From Streptomyces sp. CG 926 (GTDB taxonomy: Bacteria; Actinomycetota; Actinomycetes; Streptomycetales; Streptomycetaceae): a stretch of 64,000 bases of DNA. The position numbers and the translations under genes are program-made. The DNA lies in NCBI RefSeq assembly GCF_003148825.1, contig NZ_QGGZ01000006.1, positions 1 to 64,000 on the forward strand. Direction: 5' to 3'. This document shows positions 25,555 through 33,900 of the stretch, in pieces. The first letter of the stretch is position 1; the number at the start of each line of letters is the position of its first letter. The notes beneath the pieces are model-generated. The model searched no databases and had not been told where the DNA came from. It saw nothing but the letters and a program-made list of their open reading frames with translations.

Positions 25555-27171
25555 ATGAACGACACGCGGGCGGCATGGTCGGTCCCCGGTTACACGGAGG
25601 TCCGTGAGCTCGGTTCGGGCGGCAGCGGGCGCGTGGTGCTCGCCGTCCACGACGGTACGGGCACCCCGGTCGCGGTGAAGTACCTGAGCGACCGGCTGCG
25701 CCAGGATCCGGCGTTCGTCGGCGAGTTCCGGGCCGAGGCCCGCCTCCTGGGCGGGCTGCAGACCCCGTACGTGGTCCGGCTGTACGAGTACGTGGAGGCG
25801 TCCGGCGGCGCCGCCATCGTCATGGAGCTGGTGGACGGGATCTCGCTGCGCGCCCTGCTGAAGCAGTCCGGGCGGGCCGACGCCGAGGCCGCGCTGGTGG
25901 TCCTCAAGGGCTCCCTGCTGGGGCTCGCGGCGGCGCACCGGGCGGGCGTGGTCCACCGTGACTACAAGCCGGAGAACGTCCTGGTCGCGCCGGACGGCTC
26001 GTCGAAGCTGGTGGACTTCGGGATCGCGGCGAACCGGGGCAGCACGCCCGGCGTTGCCGGCACCCCCGCCTACATGGCTCCCGAGCAGTGGCAGGGCCGG
26101 CCGGCCTCGCCCGCGGCCGACGTGTACGCGGCGACGGCGACCTTCTTCGAGTGCCTCACCGGCCGCAAGCCCTTCGACGGGGAGAACTTCGCCGAGCTCG
26201 CCGTCCAGCACATCGAGGCGCCGGTGCCGGAGACCGAGGCGCCCGAGCCGGTACGTCCGCTGATCCGGCGCGGCCTCGCGAAGGCACCCGAGCAGCGGCC
26301 GGAGAACGCCGAGGCGTTCGTGGCCGAGCTGGAGGGCGTGGCGCTGGCGGCGTACGGGCCCGAGTGGGAGGAGCGCGGCCAGCGCAAGCTGGCTGCGCTG
26401 GCCGCGCTGCTGCCGCTGCTGTTCCCCTCGGCGGGCGGCGCGGCGGCGGGGACCACGGCGGTCGCCACGACGACGGTGCCCAGTGGTTCCGGCTGGGCTC
26501 CGGGTCGTCGCGGCTGGCTGGCGGCGGGGGTGGCGCTGGTGCTGGGAACCGTGTTGGTCCTGACCACGGACGCGATCGGCGCGGCCCCGGACGCGGCCTC
26601 GGCGGTGAGCTCCTTCGCCACGACGAGCGCGGCTCCGCCCGGCTCGGCCTCGCCGAGCCCGAGCCCGAGCGAGTCCGCGTCCCCTTCGCCGAGTCCGAGC
26701 CCCTCCGCGTCCCCGAGCCCCTCGCCGTCCGCGTCCGCGTCGCCGTCCGCCTCCCCCTCGTGGTCGACGAGCCCCACCCCGACACCGACGGTGAGCTGGT
26801 CGACCACCCCGACCCCGACGCCGACGCCGACGCCGACACTGAAGGTCACGGACGTCTCCGTGTCGCTCAAGACGGGGGTCTACCGGGGCGACGCGACGAT
26901 CGCCGTCAACTCACAGGGCGCCGGCTCGGTCACCGTGACGGTGGAGTGGTTCCTGGGCAGCGCGCAGGGCTCCTACTCGGTCGCCGACGGCACGGAATCC
27001 TTCGTGGTCCCGGCCGGCTCGGCGGCCCCGGTGGTCAAGTCCCACGCCTTCTCCCGCGGCCGCGGCTGCTACGGCGGGGTCCGCGTCACCACCAAGCCCA
27101 CCGCCGGGAACAAGTCCGCGTCGGCCTCGCAGTACCTGCTGCGCTGCACGGAGCAGGAGGTGCCCCGATGA
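25555..27171 (+). CDS. Transmembrane Ser/Thr protein kinase with secreted Cys-pair domain
   Basis: A 538-residue receptor-like kinase. Residues 12-265 are the kinase: LGSGGSGRVVLA loop, Lys42, HRDYKPEN (Tyr replaces the usual Leu), DFG and APEQ. One membrane helix is near 322-345 (WLAAGVALVLGTVLVLT). Outside the cell a Ser/Pro then Thr/Pro stalk of about 80 residues leads to a domain of about 95 residues (LKVTDVSVS to YLLRC) with two cysteines that may pair. It has no PASTA repeats. The stop overlaps the next gene's ATG by four bases. Confidence 0.92.
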   Translation: MNDTRAAWSVPGYTEVRELGSGGSGRVVLAVHDGTGTPVAVKYLSDRLRQDPAFVGEFRAEARLLGGLQTPYVVRLYEYVEASGGAAIVMELVDGISLRALLKQSGRADAEAALVVLKGSLLGLAAAHRAGVVHRDYKPENVLVAPDGSSKLVDFGIAANRGSTPGVAGTPAYMAPEQWQGRPASPAADVYAATATFFECLTGRKPFDGENFAELAVQHIEAPVPETEAPEPVRPLIRRGLAKAPEQRPENAEAFVAELEGVALAAYGPEWEERGQRKLAALAALLPLLFPSAGGAAAGTTAVATTTVPSGSGWAPGRRGWLAAGVALVLGTVLVLTTDAIGAAPDAASAVSSFATTSAAPPGSASPSPSPSESASPSPSPSPSASPSPSPSASASPSASPSWSTSPTPTPTVSWSTTPTPTPTPTPTLKVTDVSVSLKTGVYRGDATIAVNSQGAGSVTVTVEWFLGSAQGSYSVADGTESFVVPAGSAAPVVKSHAFSRGRGCYGGVRVTTKPTAGNKSASASQYLLRCTEQEVPR

Positions 27172-27794
27172 GCGGTTCCGCCACCCCCGAGGGCGACGAC
27201 TACAGCGCCACCGTCCTCGGCAGCCACTGGTTCAGCGGCCCCCCGGACGCGACCAGGAGGATGGCTCCCGAGCCGGTGGCTCCCGACCGGGTCGAGGGCT
27301 CCGTCCTCCGGTTCGGTCCCGGGGTGACGGCGGCGATGCCCGCGCCGTTCCCCGTCCACACCACGACGGCCTTCGCGCCGGCACCCCGGCGGCGCCGCCT
27401 GGCGGGCCTGCGGCGGTACACCCTCGCGGCGGTCGTCCTGGCCGGGGTCCTCGCGTACCTCGGGTGGCAGCGGTTCGGGCCCGGCATCGAGGTCCGGGAC
27501 GTGGCCGTGCGTACGGATCCCAAGGGCCCGGCCTGTGACGCGGCGGCCGATGTGGTGGCCGTCGTGGCCACCAACGGGCGCCCGGGCATCCTCACCTACC
27601 GGTGGGTGCGCAGCGACGGGACCCGGTCCGAGCAGCTGACCGAGCGGGTGCCGCGCGGTCAACGGGAGGCCCGGCTGCACCTGCTGTGGACCTTCAAGGG
27701 CACAGGGAACTACGCGGCGAAGGCGGAGCTCCAGCTGGTCTCGCCCGGGCAGCGCACGGCCGCGGTGGACTTCACGTACCGCTGTTCCCCGTAG
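27168..27794 (+). CDS. Membrane protein coupled to and resembling the kinase ectodomain
   Basis: A 208-residue protein. The cytoplasmic N-terminus of about 75 residues is Pro/Thr-rich, then an Arg cluster and one membrane helix (YTLAAVVLAGVLAYLGW) lead to an extracellular domain of about 105 residues. That domain begins IEVRDVAVRTDP, has two cysteines (PACDAA and TYRCSP) and resembles the ectodomain of the kinase encoded just upstream. ATG overlaps the kinase TGA (ATGA), so synthesis is coupled. It could be a co-receptor or substrate of the kinase; this is inference. Confidence 0.8.
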   Translation: MSGSATPEGDDYSATVLGSHWFSGPPDATRRMAPEPVAPDRVEGSVLRFGPGVTAAMPAPFPVHTTTAFAPAPRRRRLAGLRRYTLAAVVLAGVLAYLGWQRFGPGIEVRDVAVRTDPKGPACDAAADVVAVVATNGRPGILTYRWVRSDGTRSEQLTERVPRGQREARLHLLWTFKGTGNYAAKAELQLVSPGQRTAAVDFTYRCSP

Positions 27795-28116
27795 GCGGCG
27801 CGGCGGCGGCGCCGGGCAGTCGGATGACGGCGAGCCCGCCGGCGAGGTCGACCCGGGTGCGCGGCGGTGCCCCGTCCTCCTCGTCGTCGCGCATGACCAG
27901 GGCGCTCTGCCGCTCCTTGAGTTCGTTCTGCTTGCCCGGCGAGAAGCTGGCGTGCAGCTGCTCGAAGCCGGTGGCGGACATCTGCCCCTGCCGGCCGTTC
28001 CACCGCCAGGGCAGCAGTCCGGCGCGGCCTGCGCGGAGCAGCGCCAGGTCGAGGAAGGCCACGGCGGTGAGCACCAGAGCCAGACCGGGAAGGGTCATGA
28101 AGATGACGAAGCCCAT
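27772..28116 (-). CDS. DUF6191-domain membrane protein
   Basis: A 114-residue protein: one N-terminal membrane helix (MGFVIFMTLPGLALVLTAVA), then a cytoplasmic part with FEQLHASFSPGKQNELKERQ and a conserved RDDEEDGAPPRTRVDL stretch, which I recognise as DUF6191. Function is unknown. Its 3' end overlaps the end of the convergent upstream gene by 23 bp, so transcripts would be complementary there. Confidence 0.8.
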   Translation of the reverse strand: MGFVIFMTLPGLALVLTAVAFLDLALLRAGRAGLLPWRWNGRQGQMSATGFEQLHASFSPGKQNELKERQSALVMRDDEEDGAPPRTRVDLAGGLAVIRLPGAAAAPPTGNSGT

Positions 28117-28236
28117 GCGGCCACGGTAACCGAGGCCGGGCCCGGACCCGCGGCCACTTCCGTGGGTGGCCGCGGGCCGTTCCGCGTTCCGCCCCCGCCG
28201 CAACCGGGGGACGGAAGTCAGGGGCTCCGACCGGGG

Positions 28237-29526
28237 TCAGAACCGGGCGTGCGCGGTGATGTCCGCCTCGAACTCGCCCGTCATCGCCGGGGTCACCGTC
28301 GGCCTGCACTGCCGGACCGCCGCCAGGTAGTCCTGGGTGGACGCGCCCAACTGCGCGGCCGCCGCGCCCCGCGCGCCCACCGCCTCCAGATCCCGCTCGA
28401 AGGACACCTGCGCCGCGATCCGCGCCGCGTGCTCGATGTCGGCCGGCGTGAACAGCTCGGTGGCGGCCACCAGGGCGCTCACGTCGACGTCCGCGCGGCC
28501 CGCCGTGTAGCGGGACCAGATCGCGGCGCGCGCCCCGGCGTCCGGGGTGCCGATCGGGATGAGGTAGTCGAAGCGCCCGGGCCGCAGGAAGGCCGGGTCC
28601 AACGAGCGGATGGAGTTGGTGGCGCACACCAACAGCCGCTCGTCGCCCTCCCGGAAGCCCGGTATCAGCTTCAGCAGCTCGTTCGTCACCCCGTGGATCC
28701 CGCCGGGGTGGGCGGGCTCGGTGCGCACCGGGGCGATCTCCTCGACCTCGTCGATGAAGACGAGGACGCGCTCCAGCTCGGCGATCCGGGCGAAGGCGTC
28801 GCGCAGTGCGGCCGCCAGGTTGCCCTGGTCGGCGAGGCGGGAGGGCAGCAGCTCCACGAAGGGCCAGCCGAGCCGGGAGGCGATGGCCCGGGCGAAGGTG
28901 GTCTTGCCGGTGCCGGGCGGGCCGAAGAGGGTGATGGCGCGGGGCGGCCGCACGCCGTGCGTGGCGGCCCGCTCGGGCTCGGCGAGCGGCAGCACCACGC
29001 GCCGCTCGATGAGGTCCTTCTCCTTCTCCATGCCGGCGACCTTGGACCACAGGTCGTTCGGCAGGAAGCGGCCGCCGAGGTCGTCGAGGAGACCCGCGGC
29101 CGGTCCGTGCAGCGGCTCGGTCTTCTCGAAGTAGGCGACGGCCGGCTGCCGGGTGTATCCGGCGTTGAGGAGGCCCTCGCCGAGCATGTCCTCCTCCGGC
29201 AGGACGTACGCGATGCGGCCGACGCGGGCGGCGATGAGTCGTCGCTCCAGTTCCACGAGCAGGGCGCTGGCCAGGCCCCGACCGCGCCAGCCGGCGGCGA
29301 TCGCGATGCGCATGACCCAGGCCCGTTCGCCGGTGACGCAGGCGAGCGCCGCGCCGATCGGGACGCCCTGGTGGACGGCGACAACACAGGGCTGGCGGTC
29401 GGTGAGCGCGCTGATGCACTCGGCGAGCGAGAAGACGGACTCCTGGCCGAGTTCGGCCGTGGTGTCGATCAGATGGACCACCGCCGCGAGATCGCTCTCG
29501 CGGTAGTCGTGGATGAGCCAGTTCAC
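28237..29526 (-). CDS. GNAT acetyltransferase / AAA+ ATPase fusion
   Basis: A 429-residue fusion. Residues 1-135 are a GNAT domain with the acetyl-CoA loop GWRGRGLASALL near 79-90. Residues 140-425 are an AAA+ ATPase: Walker A GPPGTGKTT at 202-210, Walker B VLVFIDEVEE near 250, sensor-1 CATN and an arginine-finger region LRPGRFD. The AAA part resembles FtsH/Cdc48-type modules. An acetyltransferase tied to a remodelling ATPase suggests acetylation of an unfolded or assembled protein target, but no substrate is indicated. The gene stands alone, divergent from a glycosyltransferase gene. Confidence 0.88.
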   Translation of the reverse strand: MNWLIHDYRESDLAAVVHLIDTTAELGQESVFSLAECISALTDRQPCVVAVHQGVPIGAALACVTGERAWVMRIAIAAGWRGRGLASALLVELERRLIAARVGRIAYVLPEEDMLGEGLLNAGYTRQPAVAYFEKTEPLHGPAAGLLDDLGGRFLPNDLWSKVAGMEKEKDLIERRVVLPLAEPERAATHGVRPPRAITLFGPPGTGKTTFARAIASRLGWPFVELLPSRLADQGNLAAALRDAFARIAELERVLVFIDEVEEIAPVRTEPAHPGGIHGVTNELLKLIPGFREGDERLLVCATNSIRSLDPAFLRPGRFDYLIPIGTPDAGARAAIWSRYTAGRADVDVSALVAATELFTPADIEHAARIAAQVSFERDLEAVGARGAAAAQLGASTQDYLAAVRQCRPTVTPAMTGEFEADITAHARF

Positions 29527-29685
29527 CGGGTACCGCCCCTCGTTCGTGCTCCTGCGGCGAGGCTAGGGGCGGCGGGCCTGACGATCACGCTCCGTCATGC
29601 ACAACACCCGGCCCGGGAACCGTCCGTGGCGTCCATAGACTGGTGCTTTCCGCCGACGAACCGCACCGAGGATCCGCACACCTTC

Positions 29686-31170
29686 ATGCCTTCCGACATA
29701 TCTGCCATATCCGGATCCCGTTGTCGGCGCGTTGTGGTGTGGCTGATCCCGCTGGTGTGGACCCTGGGGCTCGGGCTGTGGGGGCTCTCCCGGCAGGACA
29801 GCGTATGGCGGGACGAGGCGGCGACCTGGCAGGTGGCGGGGCGGTCGGCGGGCGAGATATGGGCGATGCTGGCGAACGTGGACGCCGTGCACGGGCTCTA
29901 CTACCTGCTGATGCACTGCCTCTTCGATGCCTTCGGAGCGAGTACGACCACCCTGCGGCTGCCGTCGGTGCTGGCCGTCTCCGCCGCCGCGGCGTGCGTG
30001 GCGCTGATCGGGCGGCGCCTGGCCGGGTTCTGGGCGGGGCTCGGCGGCGGGCTGACCCTGGGACTGCTGCCGGCGGTCCAGTTCTACCTCCAGGAGGGCC
30101 GCCCGTACGCGCTGGTCGCGGCGGGGGTCGGGCTCTCCACGCTGCTGCTGGTCTCGCTCCTGGAGCGCGGGCCCGGGCGGCGGGCCTGGCCGCGCTGGGC
30201 GGCGTACGGGATCGCCGTGCTGGTGTGCGCCCTGCTGAACTGGCTGTCCCTGCTGGTCCTGCCCGCGCACGCGGCGACCCTGGGGTGGGTGCGGGCCGGG
30301 CGGCGGACATGGCTGCGCTGGGCGGCGTACGGCTCGGGCGCGGTGGCGGGGGCGCTGCCGCTGATCCTGTTCAGCCGCCGCCAGTCCGAGCAGGTGTCCT
30401 GGATACCGCCGCTGAGCTGGACCGTGCTGATCGGGCCGGGCATCCTCCTGGCGATCGGCGGCCTGGCCGCGTGGGCGGGGCGGGCGGGGCGGGCGGGGCG
30501 GGCGGACCGCAGGACGCTCTCGGTGGCGGCGGTGGGCCTGCCGTTGCTGGCGGTACCGCAGCTCGGGCTGATCGGGGTGTCCTTGGTGCAGCCGCTGTTC
30601 CAGGACCGGTACGTGCTGTTCAGCATGGCGGGGCTGGCGCTGCTGATCGGCGCCGCCCTGGGGGCCGCCGTACGGGCCTGCGCGCTCCGCCTGCCGCGAG
30701 CGGCGGGACTGGTGGTGCCGGGCCTGATCGGTGTTTCGGTGCTGACCCTGCTGCCGGTGGAACTGGACAAGCGCGCCCCGGCGAGCCGGATCGACGACGT
30801 GCTCGCGGTGGCCGGCGAGGTGGCCGGGCTGAAGCGGGACGGGGACGCGGTGCTGTTCGTGCCGGCCGCGCGGCGGGACACGGCACTGGTCTCGCCCGGC
30901 GCCTTCGGAGGGCTGGCCGATGTGGCGCTGGCCGCGTCCCCGGCCGCCTCGGCCACCTTGAAGGGCGAGGAGGAGGGCCCCGAGCGGATCCGGGCGGCGT
31001 TGCTGGGGCAGCGACGGGTGCTGCTGGTGACGGACTCGGAGCAGGTGGCGAAGGCGCCGTCGGCGGACCGGGACAAGGCCAAGGCTGCCGTCCTGCGGGA
31101 GCACTTCGCGGTGGTGGCGGACCGGCAGGTGCGGGGGCGCCGGGTGACGGTCTACGAGCGGCGGGGATAG
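29686..31170 (+). CDS. GT39-like membrane glycosyltransferase
   Basis: A 494-residue protein with about ten hydrophobic helices and a C-terminal soluble domain of about 120 residues. The first periplasmic loop holds the GT-C signature WRDEAATW, where Asp-Glu is the presumed catalytic pair, and QEGRPYAL follows a later helix. Such enzymes transfer a sugar from a polyprenyl phosphate to a protein or glycan outside the membrane. The donor and acceptor are unknown. The next gene, a secreted protease, is 140 bp downstream on the same strand. Confidence 0.82.
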   Translation: MPSDISAISGSRCRRVVVWLIPLVWTLGLGLWGLSRQDSVWRDEAATWQVAGRSAGEIWAMLANVDAVHGLYYLLMHCLFDAFGASTTTLRLPSVLAVSAAAACVALIGRRLAGFWAGLGGGLTLGLLPAVQFYLQEGRPYALVAAGVGLSTLLLVSLLERGPGRRAWPRWAAYGIAVLVCALLNWLSLLVLPAHAATLGWVRAGRRTWLRWAAYGSGAVAGALPLILFSRRQSEQVSWIPPLSWTVLIGPGILLAIGGLAAWAGRAGRAGRADRRTLSVAAVGLPLLAVPQLGLIGVSLVQPLFQDRYVLFSMAGLALLIGAALGAAVRACALRLPRAAGLVVPGLIGVSVLTLLPVELDKRAPASRIDDVLAVAGEVAGLKRDGDAVLFVPAARRDTALVSPGAFGGLADVALAASPAASATLKGEEEGPERIRAALLGQRRVLLVTDSEQVAKAPSADRDKAKAAVLREHFAVVADRQVRGRRVTVYERRG

Positions 31171-31227
31171 CCGCCGATCGGCTGCCGACATCCGACATAG
31201 CGGGGCCTGTCCGGGCATGCCCCGTCC

Positions 31228-31269
31228 TTCACGCGAGCTTCACAGGATTCACAGGAGATTCATACGGAA
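31228..31269 (+). promoter_or_regulatory. TTCA direct repeats resembling a PHO box
   Basis: TTCA(C/T) repeats begin at 31228, 31239, 31248 and 31259, giving spacings of 11, 9 and 11 bp. Streptomyces PhoP boxes are direct repeats of 11-bp units with a TTCAC core, so this may be a degenerate PhoP site in front of the protease gene. Confidence 0.3.
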
Positions 31270-31310
31270 CACCATCCTCCGGACATAGGTTCGGGGGGCA
31301 GGGTGGAAAA

Positions 31311-32075
31311 ATGATCCACTCCACGCTCCCCCGAACGGCCCGGCGCACCCGTGCGCGGCGGGCGTCCCGGATCCTGCTCGCGCTGGCCGCGATGGGCGCG
31401 ATGCTCGGCGTGGACGTGCCCGACTCCGGACCGCCGCTCGGCGTGACCGAGACGGCCCTGCCCGGCACGGCAACCGACCGGGTGGGCGCGATCTTCGCGG
31501 GCGGGCCGGACGGCGGACATCACTGCACCGCCTCCGTGGTGCACAGCGAGCGGGGCGATGTGATCGCCACGGCCGCGCACTGCCTGGAGAGCCCCGACAC
31601 CACCCTCTTCGCGCCGGGCTACCGCGACGGCAAGGCCCCGTACGGCTTCTGGAAGCTCACCCGCGCGTACCTGGCTCCGGGCTGGACGGACGGCCAGGAC
31701 CCGGACGACGACGTCGCCTTCGCGACGGTGGCCCCGGTGGACGGCGGACGGACCGAGGCCGTGGAGGATCTCGTGGGCGCTTTCAAGGTCGCCGCCGAGC
31801 AGCCGGACGACGCCACGGTGACGATCATCGGCTACCCGCGGAGCCTGGAGGCGCCGGTGCTCTGCGTGAACACCACCGACCTCTTCTCGGCGACCCAGCG
31901 CCGGATCGGCTGCCCGGACCTCACCGGCGGCACCAGCGGCAGCCCCTGGCTGGTGGACGGCGAGTTGGCCGGGGTGCTCGGTGGCTACGAGGGCGGCGGG
32001 AGCGTCCCGGAGATCTCGTACAGCGCGGTACTGGGCGACCGGGCGGCGGAGTTGTACCGGCAAGCGCGGTCCTGA
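31311..32075 (+). CDS. Secreted trypsin-like serine protease
   Basis: A 254-residue exported protein: an Arg-rich start, a hydrophobic signal (ILLALAAMGAMLGV) and a chymotrypsin-fold domain. The triad is readable as His in TAAHC, Asp in DPDDDVAFA and Ser in GGTSGSPW. Cysteine pairs (HCTAS/AAHC and VLCV/IGCP) fit the fold. The GTSGSPW style is that of V8/trypsin-like Streptomyces proteins. The ATG has GGGTGG eight bases upstream. A repeat resembling a PhoP box precedes it. Confidence 0.88.
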   Translation: MIHSTLPRTARRTRARRASRILLALAAMGAMLGVDVPDSGPPLGVTETALPGTATDRVGAIFAGGPDGGHHCTASVVHSERGDVIATAAHCLESPDTTLFAPGYRDGKAPYGFWKLTRAYLAPGWTDGQDPDDDVAFATVAPVDGGRTEAVEDLVGAFKVAAEQPDDATVTIIGYPRSLEAPVLCVNTTDLFSATQRRIGCPDLTGGTSGSPWLVDGELAGVLGGYEGGGSVPEISYSAVLGDRAAELYRQARS

Positions 32076-32153
32076 GGACCGCAGGAACCGCAGGGCCGCA
32101 GGGCCGCAGGACCGCAGGACCGCAATCGGGTGCGGGTGCGGGTGCGGGTGCGG
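32076..32153. repeat. Two adjacent short tandem repeats after the protease gene
   Basis: Six copies of an 8-9 bp unit (AGG[A/G]CCGC) run from the protease stop codon to about 32124, followed by four copies of GTGCGG to 32153. The rest of 32154-32427 has no gene that I can support; it should hold the P450 promoter. Confidence 0.75.
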
Positions 32154-32289
32154 AAAAGGCGTTGCCGATGAACTCCCAGGAGTCCGTCGCACCCCATGGA
32201 TCGCCTCATGTCCCGCCCTGCGGGAGCCCGTTCAGGCGTGGGTGCCAAAGCCCTGGCGAGGCGGGTCGGCGTGGTGTTTCCTTGAAGAT

Positions 32290-32301
32290 GTTCAGCTGAA
32301 C
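32290..32301. promoter_or_regulatory. Perfect 12-bp palindrome upstream of the P450 gene
   Basis: GTTCAGCTGAAC lies about 127 bp before the P450 start in otherwise irregular sequence. It is a candidate operator; no regulator gene is adjacent. Confidence 0.35.
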
Positions 32302-32427
32302 GGACACCACCGACCGGACCGTATTCCGCAGGCTTTCCCAGCGCGTCGGACCGGTGTCCTGTGTACCGGGGCGAAGACGGAGTCGGCCGGGCCGGCGCGC
32401 CGGAAGCCAGGCTGATGGGGGATCTCC

Positions 32428-33654
32428 ATGACCGCCGCGCACAACGTCCCGGACATCCTGTCGCAGGAGTTCGCCGAGAACCCGTACCCGACGTACCGCG
32501 CCCTGCGCGAAAGCGGAGAGCTCGTGTGGCACGAGGCGACGCAGAGCTATCTGGTCTCGCGCTACGAGGACGTGGCGCGGGTGTTCAAGGACAAGGAGTC
32601 GCTCTTCACCACGGACAACTACGCCTGGCAGGCGGAGCCCGTGCACGGGAAGACCCTGCTCCAGATGAGCGGCCGCGAGCACGCCACCCGGCGCGCCCTG
32701 GTGGCCCCTGCCTTCCGCGGCAACGAGCTCCGCGAGAAGGTCGTACCCGTCATCGAACGCAACGCCCGCGACCTGATCGACGGCTTCCGCCGGACCGGGT
32801 CCGTGGACCTCGTCAGCGGCTTCGCCTCCCACTTCCCCATCACCGTCATCGCCGACATGTTCGGACTGGACCGGTCCGGCCAGCAGCACATCGGCGGTTG
32901 GTACCGGGCCTTCGTGGCGTTCACCGGCAACCTGTCCGGCGACCCCGAGTGCGCCGCGGCCGGAGCCCGCGCCCAGGCCGAGTTCGCCGCGTACATGCTC
33001 CCCGTCATCGGTGAACGGCGGGGCCACCTCGGCGACGACCTGCTCTCGGCGCTCTGCACAGCCGAGGTCGACGGCGTGAGCATGAGCGACGAGGACATCA
33101 AGGCCTTCTGCAGCCTGCTGCTCACCGCGGGCGCCGAGACCACGGACAAGGCCATCGCCGGCCTCTTCGCGAACCTCCTGGCCCATCCCGAACAGCTCGA
33201 GGCCGTCCGCAAGGACCGCGGACTCATCGACCGGGCCTTCGCGGAGACGCTGCGCTACAGCCCGCCGGTCCACATGATCATGCGTCAGGCCGGCACCGAC
33301 GTCCCGATGAGCGGAGGCACCATCCCCGCCGGATCCACCGTCACCTGCCTGATCGGAGCGGCCAATCGCGATCCGGAACGGTATGCCGCCCCCGACCGGT
33401 TCGACATCCTCCGCGACGACCTGACGGCGACCACCGCCTTCTCGGCAGCCGCGGACCACCTGGCGTTCGCCCTCGGACGGCACTTCTGCGTGGGAGCGCT
33501 GCTGGCCAAGGCGGAGGTGGAGATCGCCACGAACCAACTCCTCGACGCGATGCCGGACATGCGACCGGCCGACGGGTACGACCCGGCCGAGCAGGGTGTT
33601 TTCACCCGCGGACCGAAGTCGGTGCGTGTGGAGTTCACGCCGACCGTAGGCTGA
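32428..33654 (+). CDS. Cytochrome P450
   Basis: A 408-residue soluble P450. The I-helix oxygen site is LLLTAGAETTDKA, the EXXR motif is ETLR, and the heme loop FALGRHFCVGA places the axial ligand at Cys354. The length and motifs are those of bacterial class I P450s that need a separate ferredoxin and reductase; neither is adjacent. There is no terpene synthase or polyketide gene beside it, so it may be an orphan oxidase. GATGGGGGATC before the ATG is a strong ribosome site. Confidence 0.95.
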   Translation: MTAAHNVPDILSQEFAENPYPTYRALRESGELVWHEATQSYLVSRYEDVARVFKDKESLFTTDNYAWQAEPVHGKTLLQMSGREHATRRALVAPAFRGNELREKVVPVIERNARDLIDGFRRTGSVDLVSGFASHFPITVIADMFGLDRSGQQHIGGWYRAFVAFTGNLSGDPECAAAGARAQAEFAAYMLPVIGERRGHLGDDLLSALCTAEVDGVSMSDEDIKAFCSLLLTAGAETTDKAIAGLFANLLAHPEQLEAVRKDRGLIDRAFAETLRYSPPVHMIMRQAGTDVPMSGGTIPAGSTVTCLIGAANRDPERYAAPDRFDILRDDLTATTAFSAAADHLAFALGRHFCVGALLAKAEVEIATNQLLDAMPDMRPADGYDPAEQGVFTRGPKSVRVEFTPTVG

Positions 33655-33682
33655 GGCAACCGCGCGATGCGGGTCCGACACG

Positions 33683-33715
33683 GGGGTCCCGCCCTGGGCG
33701 CCGCCCCCGGACCCC
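33683..33715. terminator. Hairpin after the P450 gene, REP-like
   Basis: GGGGTCC pairs with GGACCCC across 19 nt. The GC-rich sequence resembles short intergenic palindromes that recur in Streptomyces genomes. It lies between convergent genes; nothing else is evident in 33655-33900. Confidence 0.4.
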
Positions 33716-33900
33716 ACCCGGATTCCCGGGCCCGCTTCGCCCGGCTGCGGGACGGCAGCAGGGCCGGAAAGTGGCCGAGCTCCTCGACGGCGGCGAGCCT
33801 GGAATCCACATTGGCCACCGCACGAGGTGTGGCCCGTTGATGCCCCGCCAGACGGAGCAGGCGCGACATCGCGGCGATGCTTCCACCCTCCCCCTGAACC

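Noticed and set aside
32076..33654. Biosynthetic gene cluster around the P450
   Set aside because: Neighbours are a protease, an acyltransferase, NUDIX and Lnt; no synthase or scaffold enzyme is present.
33655..33900. Gene fragment between the P450 and the acyltransferase
   Set aside because: Short frames exist on both strands but none has a recognisable motif or ribosome site.
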